Source: JBIOYL01 sp044870185 (lineage in GTDB: Bacteria > Actinomycetota > CALGFH01). From it: 13,854 nucleotides of DNA. This document shows positions 6,652 to 13,854 of the stretch, in pieces. The first letter of the stretch is position 1, and each line of letters opens with the position of its first letter. Below the pieces are notes generated by a model. That model did not search any database. It had not been told where the DNA came from and saw only the letters and a list, made by a program, of their open reading frames with translations. The stretch lies in NCBI GenBank assembly GCA_044870185.1, contig JBIOYL010000053.1, positions 1-13,854 on the forward strand, given 5' to 3'. Both the position numbers and the translations under genes were made by a program.

Positions 6652-9018
6652 CTAGCTCGGCCCGTGGCCGTTGCCGGAGGGATGCGCCTGGGGCACCACC
6701 CGGAAGGCGTCGAACACCCCTTCGACCCGCTTGACGGTGCGCAGCACGTGGGCCAGGTGGGAGATCTCGGCCAGCTCGAAGGTGAAGCGCAGCGTGGCCA
6801 CCCGGTCCCGGCCGGTCGCCACGGTGGCCGAGACGATGTTGACGTGGTGGTCGGACAGCACCTCGGTGATGTCGCGCAGCAGCTTGGTGCGGTCCAGCGC
6901 TTCGACCTGGATGGTGACCGCGAACACCGACGGGCCGGAGGTGTCCCAGGCGACGTCGATCAGCCGGCCGGTCTGGCGGCGCAGGTCGGCCGCGTTGGGG
7001 CAGTCGGCCCGGTGCACGCTGACCCCGTGGCCGCGGGTGACGAAGCCGATGATCTGGTCGCGGGGCACCGGCGTGCAGCAGCGGGCCAGCTTCACCCAGA
7101 CGTCGTCGACGCCCTTGACGACCACCCCGCGGCTGGTCGGCAGCGGGCGTCGGGGCCGCGCCGCCCGTTCGAAGTCGAAGTCGTCGTCGTCCTCCTGCTC
7201 CTCGCCGCCCAGGTCGGCCTGCAGGCGGGCGACCACGGTGGCCGCCGACAGCTGGCCGGTCCCGACCGCGGCGTACAGGGCGTCCAGGCTGGCGAAGCGC
7301 ATGTCGGAGGCGAGCGCGGCCAGCGGCCCGCCCTGGGTGAGCCGCTGCAGCGGCAGGCCGGCCTTGCGCAGCGCTTTCACCAGCGCATCCTTGCCCTGCT
7401 CGATGGCGTCCTCGCGCCGCTCCTTGGAGAACCACTGGCGGATCTTGTTGCGGGCCCTGGGGGTCTTGACGATCGACAGCCAGTCGCGCGACGGGCCGGC
7501 GTCCTTGGCCTTGGAGGTGAAGATCTCGACCGTGTCGCCGTTCTGCAGCGCGTACTCGAGCGGCACCAGCCGGGTGTTGACCCGCGCGCCGACGCAGCGG
7601 TGGCCGACCTCGGTGTGCACCGCGTAGGCGAAGTCGATCGGCGTGGCCCCGGCCGGCAGCTCGATGACGTCGCCTTTGGGGGTGAACACGAACACCTCGT
7701 CGACGTACAGGTCGTTCTTCAGGTTCTCGATGAAGTCCTTGGGGTCGGACAGCTCGCGCTGCCAGTCGATCAGCTGGCGCAGCCAGCCGGCGTCCTGCTG
7801 CACGGCGCGCTTGCCGTCCTTGGACTTGTAGGCCCAGTGGGCGGCGATGCCGAACTGGGCGGTGCGGTGCATGGCCTTGGTGCGGATCTGGATCTCCAGG
7901 GGCTTGCCCTCCGGGCCGACCACGGTGGTGTGCAAGCTCTGGTAGAGGTTGAACTTGGGCATGGCCACGTAGTCCTTGAAGCGGCCGGGGACCGGCTTCC
8001 ACAAGGCGTGGACCTGCCCGAGGGCGGCGTAGCAGTCCTTGATCGTGTCGACGATGATGCGCACGCCGACCAGGTCGTAGATGTCGGAGAACTCCTTGCC
8101 GCGCAGCACCATCTTCTCGTAGATGGAGTAGTAGTGCTTGGGCCGGCCGGTCACCTCCGCCCGCACCTTGACCGCCTTGAGCTGCTCCTTGATCTGCTCG
8201 ACGACCCGGCGCAGGTACTGCTCGCGCTCCGGGGTGCGCTCGGCGGTCATGCGCACGATCTCCTCGTACCGCTTGGGGTACAAGGTGGCGAACGCCAGGT
8301 CCTCCAGCTCCCATTTCATCTGGTGGATGCCGAGCCGGTTGGCCAGCGGCGCGTAGATCTCCAGCGTCTCACGGGCGGTGCGCTCCTGCTTGTCGCGTGG
8401 CATGTAGCCGAGGTCGCGCATGTTGTGCAGGCGGTCGGCCAGCTTCACCAGCAGCACCCGGCGGTCGCGGGCCATGGCGATGATCATCTTGCGGATGGTC
8501 TCGGCCTGGGCGGCCTCGCGGCTCTCGAAGCCGATGCGCTCGAGCTTGGTGAGCCCGTCGGTGATCTTGGCCACCTCGGGGCCGAACTGCTCCTCGACCT
8601 CGGCCAGGGTCATCGAGGTGTCCTCGACGGTGTCGTGCAGCAGCGCGGCGACCACGCTGGTGACGTCCAGGCCGAGGTCGGCCACGATCGTCGCCACGCC
8701 GACCGGGTGGGCGATGAACGGCAGGCCGGACTTGCGCAGCTGCCCCTGGTGCTTGCGGCTGGCGACCTCGTAGGCGCGGCGCACCAGGGCCAGGTCGGCC
8801 CGAGGGTTGCGGTGCTTCAGGCGACGCAGCAGCGGGTCGGCGTCGGGTGGGGGCGGCGGCGGCGCCTTGTCGTAGGGGCGGATGAGCGCGGCGGCCAGCC
8901 CGTCGGTGTTCGGCACGGTCCCGCTGCCGCCCGGCAAGGTCGTGGCGAAGGTGGGCTCACGATCGATCGCGAGTCCCTCGGGTACCCCGGCCTGCTGCTG
9001 GTGCTGGAGCATTGCCAC
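6652..9018 (-). CDS. rel: Bifunctional (p)ppGpp synthetase/hydrolase Rel
   Basis: Makes (p)ppGpp from ATP and GDP/GTP on stalled ribosomes and also hydrolyses it, releasing pyrophosphate. Full-length, 788 aa. Hydrolase (HD) domain: H104, H128-D129, E132-D133 and D195 are intact. Synthetase domain: GRPKHYYSIYEKM (291-303), D315 and E375 (in LEIQIRT) are present, so both activities are likely. Then TGS (about 440-500), helical region, zinc-finger-like domain with C647, C648, H669 and C673, and ACT domain (about 697-775). Unusual parts are a variable N-terminus with six prolines (53-58) and an acidic stretch at 606-617 before the zinc-finger domain. Close in layout to mycobacterial Rel. GTG start 9018 (ATG at 9012 also possible); AGGAGG is 17 bases upstream, too far for normal use. 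Confidence 0.98.
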   Translation of the reverse strand: MAMLQHQQQAGVPEGLAIDREPTFATTLPGGSGTVPNTDGLAAALIRPYDKAPPPPPPDADPLLRRLKHRNPRADLALVRRAYEVASRKHQGQLRKSGLPFIAHPVGVATIVADLGLDVTSVVAALLHDTVEDTSMTLAEVEEQFGPEVAKITDGLTKLERIGFESREAAQAETIRKMIIAMARDRRVLLVKLADRLHNMRDLGYMPRDKQERTARETLEIYAPLANRLGIHQMKWELEDLAFATLYPKRYEEIVRMTAERTPEREQYLRRVVEQIKEQLKAVKVRAEVTGRPKHYYSIYEKMVLRGKEFSDIYDLVGVRIIVDTIKDCYAALGQVHALWKPVPGRFKDYVAMPKFNLYQSLHTTVVGPEGKPLEIQIRTKAMHRTAQFGIAAHWAYKSKDGKRAVQQDAGWLRQLIDWQRELSDPKDFIENLKNDLYVDEVFVFTPKGDVIELPAGATPIDFAYAVHTEVGHRCVGARVNTRLVPLEYALQNGDTVEIFTSKAKDAGPSRDWLSIVKTPRARNKIRQWFSKERREDAIEQGKDALVKALRKAGLPLQRLTQGGPLAALASDMRFASLDALYAAVGTGQLSAATVVARLQADLGGEEQEDDDDFDFERAARPRRPLPTSRGVVVKGVDDVWVKLARCCTPVPRDQIIGFVTRGHGVSVHRADCPNAADLRRQTGRLIDVAWDTSGPSVFAVTIQVEALDRTKLLRDITEVLSDHHVNIVSATVATGRDRVATLRFTFELAEISHLAHVLRTVKRVEGVFDAFRVVPQAHPSGNGHGPS

Positions 9019-9035
9019 CCGCCGACGACGACAGT

Positions 9036-9041
9036 CCTCCT
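9036..9041 (-). promoter_or_regulatory. Distant Shine-Dalgarno sequence before rel
   Basis: AGGAGG overlaps the last codons and stop of ppa. It is 17 bases from the first possible in-frame start of rel (GTG 9018) and 23 from the ATG (9012); no start codon exists in frame in between. Translation of rel may be weak or depend on ribosomes finishing ppa. Confidence 0.5.
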
Positions 9042-9582
9042 AGGTAGCCACGGTACTCCCCTCGCCGCCAGCGTGTGACCGCTGCCCGCGCTGGAAGCGG
9101 GCCCGCGCCTCGGCGAGCACGGCCCGGCCGGCGTCGGCGTCCTCCCAGCCGACGATGGTGACCGTCTTGTCCTCGAGCTCCTTGTACACGCTGAAGAAGT
9201 GCTCGATCTCGCGCAGCAGGTGCGGGGGCACCTCGCCGAGCGCGTGGATGTGGTTCCACTGCGGGTCGGTCAGCGGCACGGCCAGGAGCTTCTCGTCCGG
9301 GCCCTTGTCGTCGGCCATGCGCAGCATGCCGACGATGCGGGTCTCGATCAGGCAGCCCGGGAAGGTCGGCTCACCCAGCAGGACCAGGGCGTCGAGCGGG
9401 TCGCCGTCCTCGGCCAGGGTGTCGGGCACGAAGCCGTAGTCCTGCGGGTAGTGCACCGGGCTGAACAGCATCCGGTCCAGCCGCACCCGGTCGGTGTGGT
9501 GGTCGAACTCGTACTTGTTGCGGGAGCCCTTGGGGATCTCGACGATCACCGGGACGGCGTCGTGGGTGTCGGTGCCGGTCAT
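9040..9582 (-). CDS. ppa: Inorganic pyrophosphatase, family I
   Basis: Hydrolyses pyrophosphate to two phosphates with Mg2+ in the cytoplasm, pulling PPi-releasing reactions forward. 180 aa, normal for a soluble hexameric-type enzyme. By comparison with the E. coli enzyme the active-site set is complete: E15, K23, E25, R37, Y49, the DGDPLD motif (D59, D61, D64), D91, D96, K98, Y133 and K134. ATG start one base after the apt stop (TGACATG) with no clear ribosome binding site, so it is probably coupled to apt. Its position between apt and rel is not what I know from mycobacteria, where ppa is elsewhere. The last about 15 residues are a non-conserved Gly/Ser-rich tail. Confidence 0.98.
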   Translation of the reverse strand: MTGTDTHDAVPVIVEIPKGSRNKYEFDHHTDRVRLDRMLFSPVHYPQDYGFVPDTLAEDGDPLDALVLLGEPTFPGCLIETRIVGMLRMADDKGPDEKLLAVPLTDPQWNHIHALGEVPPHLLREIEHFFSVYKELEDKTVTIVGWEDADAGRAVLAEARARFQRGQRSHAGGEGSTVAT

Positions 9583-9583
9583 G

Positions 9584-10117
9584 TCAGTACTGCAGCAGGC
9601 TGAACAGCTCGAAGCCGTCGACCTGCTTGCGGCCCTCCAGGAAGGTCAGCTCGATCAGGGTGGCGATGCCGATGACCTTGCCGCCGAGGCGCTCGACCAG
9701 CCGGGCGGCGGCGCGGGCGGTGCCGCCGGTGGCCAGCACGTCGTCGACGATCAGCACCCGCTCGCCCGGCGCGATCGCGTCGCTGTGCAGCTCGAGCGTG
9801 GCCGTGCCGTACTCAAGCGCGTACTCCTCGGACTCCACCCGGTAGGGCAGCTTGCCCCCCTTGCGGACCGGCACGAAGCCGGCGCCGAAATGGTAGGCGA
9901 CCGGGGAGGCGAGGATGAAGCCCCGTGCCTCGATGCCGACCACCTTGTCGACGTTGCCGCGGCCGAAGTGGACCACCGTCTGGTCGATCACGGTGGAGAA
10001 GCCGACCTCGTCGGCCAAAAGCGGCGTGATGTCCTTGAACACGATGCCCGGCTTGGGGAAGTCCGGGATGTCCCTGACCAGGGCGCGCAGACGCTCGCGG
10101 TCGGTGGCGGCGGACAC
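9584..10117 (-). CDS. apt: Adenine phosphoribosyltransferase
   Basis: Purine salvage enzyme: adenine plus PRPP gives AMP and pyrophosphate. 177 aa, typical length. Type I phosphoribosyltransferase features: GIEARGF (61-67), flexible RKGGKLP loop (86-92) and the PRPP-binding VLIVDDVLATGGT (121-133). DFPKPGIVFKDITPLL at the N-terminus is characteristic of adenine rather than hypoxanthine enzymes. Start is GTG 10117, fixed by a perfect AAGGAGG eight bases upstream. Next to rel, as in both actinobacteria and Firmicutes. The lipoprotein gene found between apt and secF in M. tuberculosis is absent here; the 79-base gap holds no gene. Confidence 0.98.
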   Translation of the reverse strand: MSAATDRERLRALVRDIPDFPKPGIVFKDITPLLADEVGFSTVIDQTVVHFGRGNVDKVVGIEARGFILASPVAYHFGAGFVPVRKGGKLPYRVESEEYALEYGTATLELHSDAIAPGERVLIVDDVLATGGTARAAARLVERLGGKVIGIATLIELTFLEGRKQVDGFELFSLLQY

Positions 10118-10125
10118 GGCGGGTT

Positions 10126-10132
10126 CCTCCTT
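10126..10132 (-). promoter_or_regulatory. Consensus ribosome binding site of apt
   Basis: AAGGAGG on the minus strand, eight bases before GTG 10117. It is the strongest site in the window, and implies that apt is translated independently of secF. The rest of the 79-base secF-apt gap contains three CCAGAC copies and no recognisable -10 box. Confidence 0.8.
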
Positions 10133-10196
10133 CTGTCTGGCGTCTGGCCTTCGCGGTTGTCTGGCCGTTGCTGCCTCGGCGCTCGTCCGGCGGCCG

Positions 10197-11594
10197 TCAG
10201 CGGCGGCGGCGCTTGGCCGGGCGGGACGGCTGACGGCCCCCGGAGCCCTTGCGGCGCTGCTGGGAGGCGGGGCGGGGCTTCTTGGGGGTGGTCGGCGGCC
10301 TGGGCGCGCCGGCGGCCGGCACCGCGGCCTCTGCCGCCTTCGTCGCAGCTTCCTGGTCGCCGGCCGCCACGGCGGGCTCCTCCTCCGAATCTGGCTCCAG
10401 ATCTGGCTTCAGGTCTGGCGGCAGCGCGGGCATCGGGGCCGGCCCGTCCTCGGCCGCCCCGGCCGGGCGGGATGGGCGGGCCGGGCGGGTGCGGCCACCC
10501 GCCGGCCCCGGCGCCTTGGCCGACGCTGCCGTGCCCGCCTTGGCCGACCCGACCGGCTTGGTTGCCGCCGCCTTGGCTGACGCTGCCGTGCCTGCGTTGG
10601 CGGCCGCCTTGGCAGGCGCCTTGGTGGCACCCGCGGCCGCGGCCGGCGCGGCGGCCTGGCGGGCCACCCGGGCCCGCAGTTGGGCGTAGCGCGGCTCCCG
10701 CTCCTTCCACAGGGCCACCAGCGGGGTGGCGATGAAGATCGACGAGTAGGTCCCGGTGGCGACGCCGACGAACAGGGCCAGCGACAGGTCCTTGATCGTC
10801 TCCGCGCCGAGCAGGAAGGCGCCGACGAACAGCAGCGCGCCGATCGGCAGCAGCGAGGTCAGCGAGGTGTTCAGCGAGCGCACCACGGTCTGGTTGACGG
10901 CCCGGTTGGCCGCGTCCGAGTAGGTGATGCGCGACATCGACGACAGCGCACCGGTGTTCTCCCTGACCTTGTCGAACACCACCACGGTGTCGTACAGCGA
11001 GTAGCCCAGGATGGTGAGCAGCCCGATCACGGTCGCCGGGGTCACCTCGAAGCGGGCCAGGGCGTACACGCCCGCCGTGATGAGCAGGTCGTGGAGCAGG
11101 GCGACCAGCGCCGCGACCGCCATCTTGAACTCCATCCGCAGCGACACGTAGATGGTCACCACGACCAGGAACACCAGCAGCGCGACCATCGCCTTGCGGG
11201 AGATCTGGCTGCCCCACTTGGAGCCGACGAAGCTGGTGGACACCTGCTCGGCGCCGGTCACCCGGGCCAGCGCCGCGTTCACCTTGGCCACCTGGCCTTG
11301 GGGCAGCACCTCGGTCTGGACGATGACCTGCTGGGGGCTGCCGGTGGTGACCTGGACGACCTTGGCCAGCGCCGGGCCGACCGCGTCACGGACCTGGGCG
11401 GTGGTCACCGGGTGGGTGGCCTGGGCGCGGAAGATCGCGCCGCCGCGGAAGTCGATCCCGAACTTCAGCCCGGGGACGAACAGGGCGACCAGCGAGACGA
11501 GCATCGCGACGGCCGAGATCGCGAACCAACGCCGCCACCGGCCGACGAAGTCGATGGCGGTCTGGCCGTGATACAGGCGGCTGGCGAGGGACAC
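10197..11594 (-). CDS. secF: Protein translocase subunit SecF, with a long basic C-terminal tail
   Basis: RND-type membrane protein that works with SecD to complete export through SecYEG using the proton gradient. The core (about 1-305) has six transmembrane segments: near 24-41, 133-151, 158-180, 186-206, 245-263 and 268-295. The conserved FGIDFRGG (45-52) opens the extracytoplasmic loop, and GYSLYDTVVVFDKVREN (197-213) lies at the transmembrane 4 core. Odd: 465 aa, because residues about 310-465 form a cytoplasmic low-complexity tail, Ala/Lys/Pro-rich, with an acidic patch (398-406) and a strongly basic end (KRRRR); AGTAASAKA occurs twice. GTG start with AAGGAG nine bases upstream, 25 bases after secD. 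Confidence 0.97.
   Translation of the reverse strand: MSLASRLYHGQTAIDFVGRWRRWFAISAVAMLVSLVALFVPGLKFGIDFRGGAIFRAQATHPVTTAQVRDAVGPALAKVVQVTTGSPQQVIVQTEVLPQGQVAKVNAALARVTGAEQVSTSFVGSKWGSQISRKAMVALLVFLVVVTIYVSLRMEFKMAVAALVALLHDLLITAGVYALARFEVTPATVIGLLTILGYSLYDTVVVFDKVRENTGALSSMSRITYSDAANRAVNQTVVRSLNTSLTSLLPIGALLFVGAFLLGAETIKDLSLALFVGVATGTYSSIFIATPLVALWKEREPRYAQLRARVARQAAAPAAAAGATKAPAKAAANAGTAASAKAAATKPVGSAKAGTAASAKAPGPAGGRTRPARPSRPAGAAEDGPAPMPALPPDLKPDLEPDSEEEPAVAAGDQEAATKAAEAAVPAAGAPRPPTTPKKPRPASQQRRKGSGGRQPSRPAKRRRR
10513..10600 (-). repeat. Imperfect 31-bp direct repeat in the secF tail
   Basis: Positions 10513-10543 and 10570-10600 agree at 28 of 31 bases, 57 bases (19 codons) apart, and both encode AGTAASAKA. 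The repeat lies in the low-complexity tail and suggests the tail grew by duplication. Confidence 0.75.
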
Positions 11595-11603
11595 GGAAGT
11601 TGG

Positions 11604-11609
11604 CTCCTT
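11604..11609 (-). promoter_or_regulatory. Ribosome binding site of secF
   Basis: AAGGAG, nine bases before GTG 11594; it fixes the start in the 25-base gap after secD. Confidence 0.7.
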
Positions 11610-11619
11610 GGTGTGCAGG

Positions 11620-13059
11620 CTAGACCGCGGCGCGGATCCCGACCAGGCGCCCCTCCTGGAACGGGCGCAGGCGGGTGAGCAGGCTCACCGCCGGGCGGCC
11701 GTACAGCCACACGGCGAAGAAGTCGATCAGGGTGGCCAGGCCGAGCGTGAAGGCGAACCCGCGCACCGGGCCGATGGCCAGCGCGTACAGGACGACCGCG
11801 GCGGCGAACGACACCGTGTTGGCCGACACCAGCGTGTGGAACGAGCTCGCCCAGCCCCGGTCGACCGAGGTGCGCAGGGTCCGCCCCTCGCGCACCTCGT
11901 CCTTGAGCCGTTCGAAGAACACCACGTAGGAGTCGGCCGAGATGCCGATGGCCACGATCAGGCCGGCGATCCCCGCCAGCGTCAGCGTGAAGCCGATGAG
12001 CTTGCCCATGAGCAGGACGATGCCGACGTTGAGCAGCCCGGCGATGACGAGGCCGCCGCAGGCGACCAGGCCCAGGCCCCGGTAGAACAGCAGCAGGTAG
12101 ACGAACACGGCGGCAAGGCCCAGCGCGCCCGCGATCAGCCCCGCCCGCAGCGAGTCGGCGCCGAGCGTGGCGCTCACGGTCTGCCGGCTGGTGATGTCCA
12201 GCCGCAGCGGCAGGGCGCCGCCGGCGATCAGCACCGACAGGTTCTTGGCCTCGGCCTCGGTCTGGCCGGTGATCACGGCCGAGCCGCCCGCGATGCCGGT
12301 GTGGCACTGCACCTCGGAGGCCATCGGCGGATGGTTGATGACCACCGCGTCCAAGGTGATGCCGAGCTCCCGCCTGACCCCCTGGTTGCAGGCGAGGTCG
12401 CCGGTGATCTGCTGGAACTTCTTCGACCCGGTGCCCGACAGCTGCAGCGCCGTCTGCCAAGTGCCGCCGAGGGCGTTCTGGCCGCTGTTGATCTCCGGCC
12501 GGGCGCCCGAGATGTCGGTGCCGCCGAGGGCGACCTTGCCCATGCGCAGCTTGTCGGCGGTCGGCGACACCGTGGTCTGGCCCGGGTCCTTGGCGCACAG
12601 GATGGTCTCGGCGTTGGGGTCGTCGTTGAAGGTCCTCGGGTCGGTGCAGACGACCTTGCCGAACGCGCCCTGCTTGTAGCGGGGGTCGCTGGCCGCAACG
12701 ACGTCCAGCACGGGCCGGAACTGGATCTGGGCGGTGGTCTGGACGGCCTGGATCACGTCGTCGGGGTTGCGGGTGTCGGGGATCGACACGACGATGTCCG
12801 AGCCCTCCAGGTTGACCTCGGACTCGGCCACGCCCTTGGAGTTCACCCGGTTGCGGATGATGTTGATGGTGGTGTCGAGCTGGTCCTTGGTCGGCTGCCC
12901 GCCGCGCGGGTTGACCGGGGTGAACCGGACGCTGGTGCCGCCCTTGAGGTCCAGGCCGAGCCGGGGGCCGATGTGCTGGACGGCGACGGCCCCCCACACC
13001 GCGGCGACCACGGCGAGCACGATGAGCAGCGGGACGACCAGTCGACGCGTTCCTGGCAC
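11620..13059 (-). CDS. secD: Protein translocase subunit SecD
   Basis: Partner of SecF; its large extracytoplasmic domain grips emerging proteins and prevents backsliding. Start GTG 13059 (479 aa) is chosen because AAGGAG lies ten bases upstream and the protein then begins directly with transmembrane segment 1 (about 7-28); the open frame extends further but without homology. LGLDLKGG (34-41) and the P1 domain follow, to about 300. Five more transmembrane segments lie between about 305 and 455, with GISADSYVVFFERLKDE (372-388), the actinobacterial form of the conserved motif. Four cysteines (138, 155, 224, 252) lie in the external domain and could form disulfides. No yajC is seen upstream within the window; an HD-domain gene precedes it. 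Confidence 0.97.
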   Translation of the reverse strand: MPGTRRLVVPLLIVLAVVAAVWGAVAVQHIGPRLGLDLKGGTSVRFTPVNPRGGQPTKDQLDTTINIIRNRVNSKGVAESEVNLEGSDIVVSIPDTRNPDDVIQAVQTTAQIQFRPVLDVVAASDPRYKQGAFGKVVCTDPRTFNDDPNAETILCAKDPGQTTVSPTADKLRMGKVALGGTDISGARPEINSGQNALGGTWQTALQLSGTGSKKFQQITGDLACNQGVRRELGITLDAVVINHPPMASEVQCHTGIAGGSAVITGQTEAEAKNLSVLIAGGALPLRLDITSRQTVSATLGADSLRAGLIAGALGLAAVFVYLLLFYRGLGLVACGGLVIAGLLNVGIVLLMGKLIGFTLTLAGIAGLIVAIGISADSYVVFFERLKDEVREGRTLRTSVDRGWASSFHTLVSANTVSFAAAVVLYALAIGPVRGFAFTLGLATLIDFFAVWLYGRPAVSLLTRLRPFQEGRLVGIRAAV

Positions 13060-13069
13060 GGTGGGGGCT

Positions 13070-13075
13070 CTCCTT
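13070..13075 (-). promoter_or_regulatory. Ribosome binding site deciding the secD start
   Basis: AAGGAG ten bases before GTG 13059. It supports this start over upstream codons in the same frame, which would add about 45 residues without homology. Confidence 0.65.
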
Positions 13076-13124
13076 TGCGACGTCGGTCGGGGCACGGCCA
13101 CCTGGCCCGGCCGGCCGGTTGCGG

Positions 13125-13823
13125 CTACAGCAGCGAGCTGCCGTTGGCGGTCATGCGGAACTTGCAGCCGAGCGACTCGGCGGCCCGGCGGCACATCATC
13201 ATGCGGGTGAGGAAGATCTCGAAGTACTCCAGGATGTCAGAAACCTCGGTGTCGATGTCGAGCTCGAGCGTGATGGTGCGCTGCTCGGCGTCGACGCGCA
13301 CGAACGAGTGCTTGACCGCGAAGTTGACCCGGTCGTGGATGTCGAAGCGGACCTCGGCGTTCTTGCGGACCCGGGAGCGGTGCACGTCGGACTTGTCGGC
13401 CATGATCACCGCGGCGGCGGCCGGCGACACCGCGTTGCCCATCTCCTCCTCGTGGTTGCCGATGGCGCCGACGATCACGCCCACCTCCTCGGTGGGGACC
13501 CCCAGCTCGGCCAGGATGGGCAGGGCGAGCAGCGCGCCCGACTGCGGGTGGCCCTGGCGGCTGACGACGTTGCCGATGTCGTGCAGGTAGCCGGCCACGG
13601 CGGCCAGCTCCGCCTCGTGCGGGTCGTAGCCGAGCCGGGCCAGGACGTTGTGGGCGATGCGCCCGACCAGGTTGGCATGCCGGAAGCCGTGCTCGGTGAA
13701 GCCGAGCTCGCCGGTGAACCGGTCGGCCAGGGCGAGATAGGTGTGGACCGCCTTGTGGCCGGTGACCTGCTCGAGCAGTGGCAGCTCGCTCGCGGTCCCG
13801 CCGGCCGGCGGCCGCTCGGTCAT
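13125..13823 (-). CDS. HD-domain metal-dependent phosphohydrolase of unknown substrate
   Basis: Probable cytoplasmic metal-dependent phosphohydrolase, 232 aa, no membrane segments. The HD core spans about 45-150: H49, the H81-D82 pair, H92, H124 and D143 (in MADKSDVHRSR) are spaced like a multi-metal HD site, so it may hold two metals. The C-terminal part (about 160-232) has a conserved-looking segment, ILEYFEIFLTRMMMCRRAAE, then a strand ending in NGSSLL; I recall similar proteins in Gram-positive thermophiles but no assigned substrate. ATG start; only a weak upstream GA-rich site, and the window ends 31 bases beyond, so an upstream coupled gene is possible. It sits 65 bases before secD. Function beyond the family is not known. 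Confidence 0.85.
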   Translation of the reverse strand: MTERPPAGGTASELPLLEQVTGHKAVHTYLALADRFTGELGFTEHGFRHANLVGRIAHNVLARLGYDPHEAELAAVAGYLHDIGNVVSRQGHPQSGALLALPILAELGVPTEEVGVIVGAIGNHEEEMGNAVSPAAAAVIMADKSDVHRSRVRKNAEVRFDIHDRVNFAVKHSFVRVDAEQRTITLELDIDTEVSDILEYFEIFLTRMMMCRRAAESLGCKFRMTANGSSLL

Positions 13824-13854
13824 CGCTCGTCGCGCTCTGGCCGGGCGCCGGCCC

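Noticed and set aside
6635..8314. Extension of the dtd frame over rel (709 residues)
   Set aside because: Only the last 149 residues match DTD; the rest is an out-of-frame reading of rel.
10118..10196. Three CCAGAC copies (minus strand) in the secF-apt gap as a possible operator
   Set aside because: The copies are short and irregularly spaced, with no promoter elements around them; chance similarity is likely.
11884..11940. SecD motif GISADSYVVFFER differing from the E. coli form
   Set aside because: Actinobacterial SecD proteins commonly have an ADS-type version, so this is a normal lineage difference.
1..13854. Defence system, prophage, insertion sequence, CRISPR array or tRNA gene
   Set aside because: No transposase, integrase, repeat-spacer pattern, cloverleaf or defence-type domain was seen; nearly all sequence is assigned to housekeeping genes. 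The HD protein and Rel are both explained without a toxin-antitoxin or CBASS-like context.

Overview
The window is a very GC-rich (about 70% or more by eye, not computed), densely packed housekeeping locus of actinobacterial type. Most start codons are GTG, several junctions use 1-4 base spacing or GTGA overlaps, and the gene order resembles the secD-secF-apt-rel-ppiB-glyoxalase II-like-hisS-aspS neighbourhood I know from Mycobacterium tuberculosis and relatives. A dtd gene directly after rel, and an HD-domain gene before secD, are more like the Firmicutes version of this locus. An early-branching or uncultured actinobacterium is therefore plausible, but the species cannot be named from the sequence.

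Layout. From right to left on the minus strand, eight genes run in one direction: an HD-domain phosphohydrolase (13823-13125), secD (13059-11620), secF (11594-10197), apt (10117-9584), a family I inorganic pyrophosphatase ppa (9582-9040), bifunctional rel (9018-6652), dtd (6634-6185) and a FUSC-like membrane protein (6181-5051). They are likely one operon or a few overlapping ones. A membrane-anchored cyclophilin (plus strand, about 4042/4111-4950) then converges on the FUSC gene across a short repeat-rich gap. Divergent from the cyclophilin, a second minus-strand operon carries a metallo-beta-lactamase-fold hydrolase (3923-3144), hisS (3147-1858) and aspS (1861-65), each pair joined by a GTGA stop/start overlap.

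How the genes work together. SecD/SecF pull exported proteins across the membrane, and the anchored cyclophilin would fold them on the outside. HisRS, AspRS and Dtd charge tRNAs and remove D-amino acids from them. Rel senses uncharged tRNA on ribosomes and sets (p)ppGpp. Apt salvages adenine. Apt, both synthetases and the Rel hydrolase release pyrophosphate, and here the pyrophosphatase gene sits in the middle of that set.

No rRNA, tRNA, CRISPR array, insertion sequence, phage gene or obvious new defence system is visible. The points worth checking are small: a cyclophilin gene with a promoter -10 and a ribosome binding site but no standard start codon where one is expected; a perfect 12-bp hairpin in front of hisS; the placement of ppa; a non-discriminating AspRS signature; a long basic tail on SecF; and a FUSC-type transporter gene at the end of a stringent-response operon.
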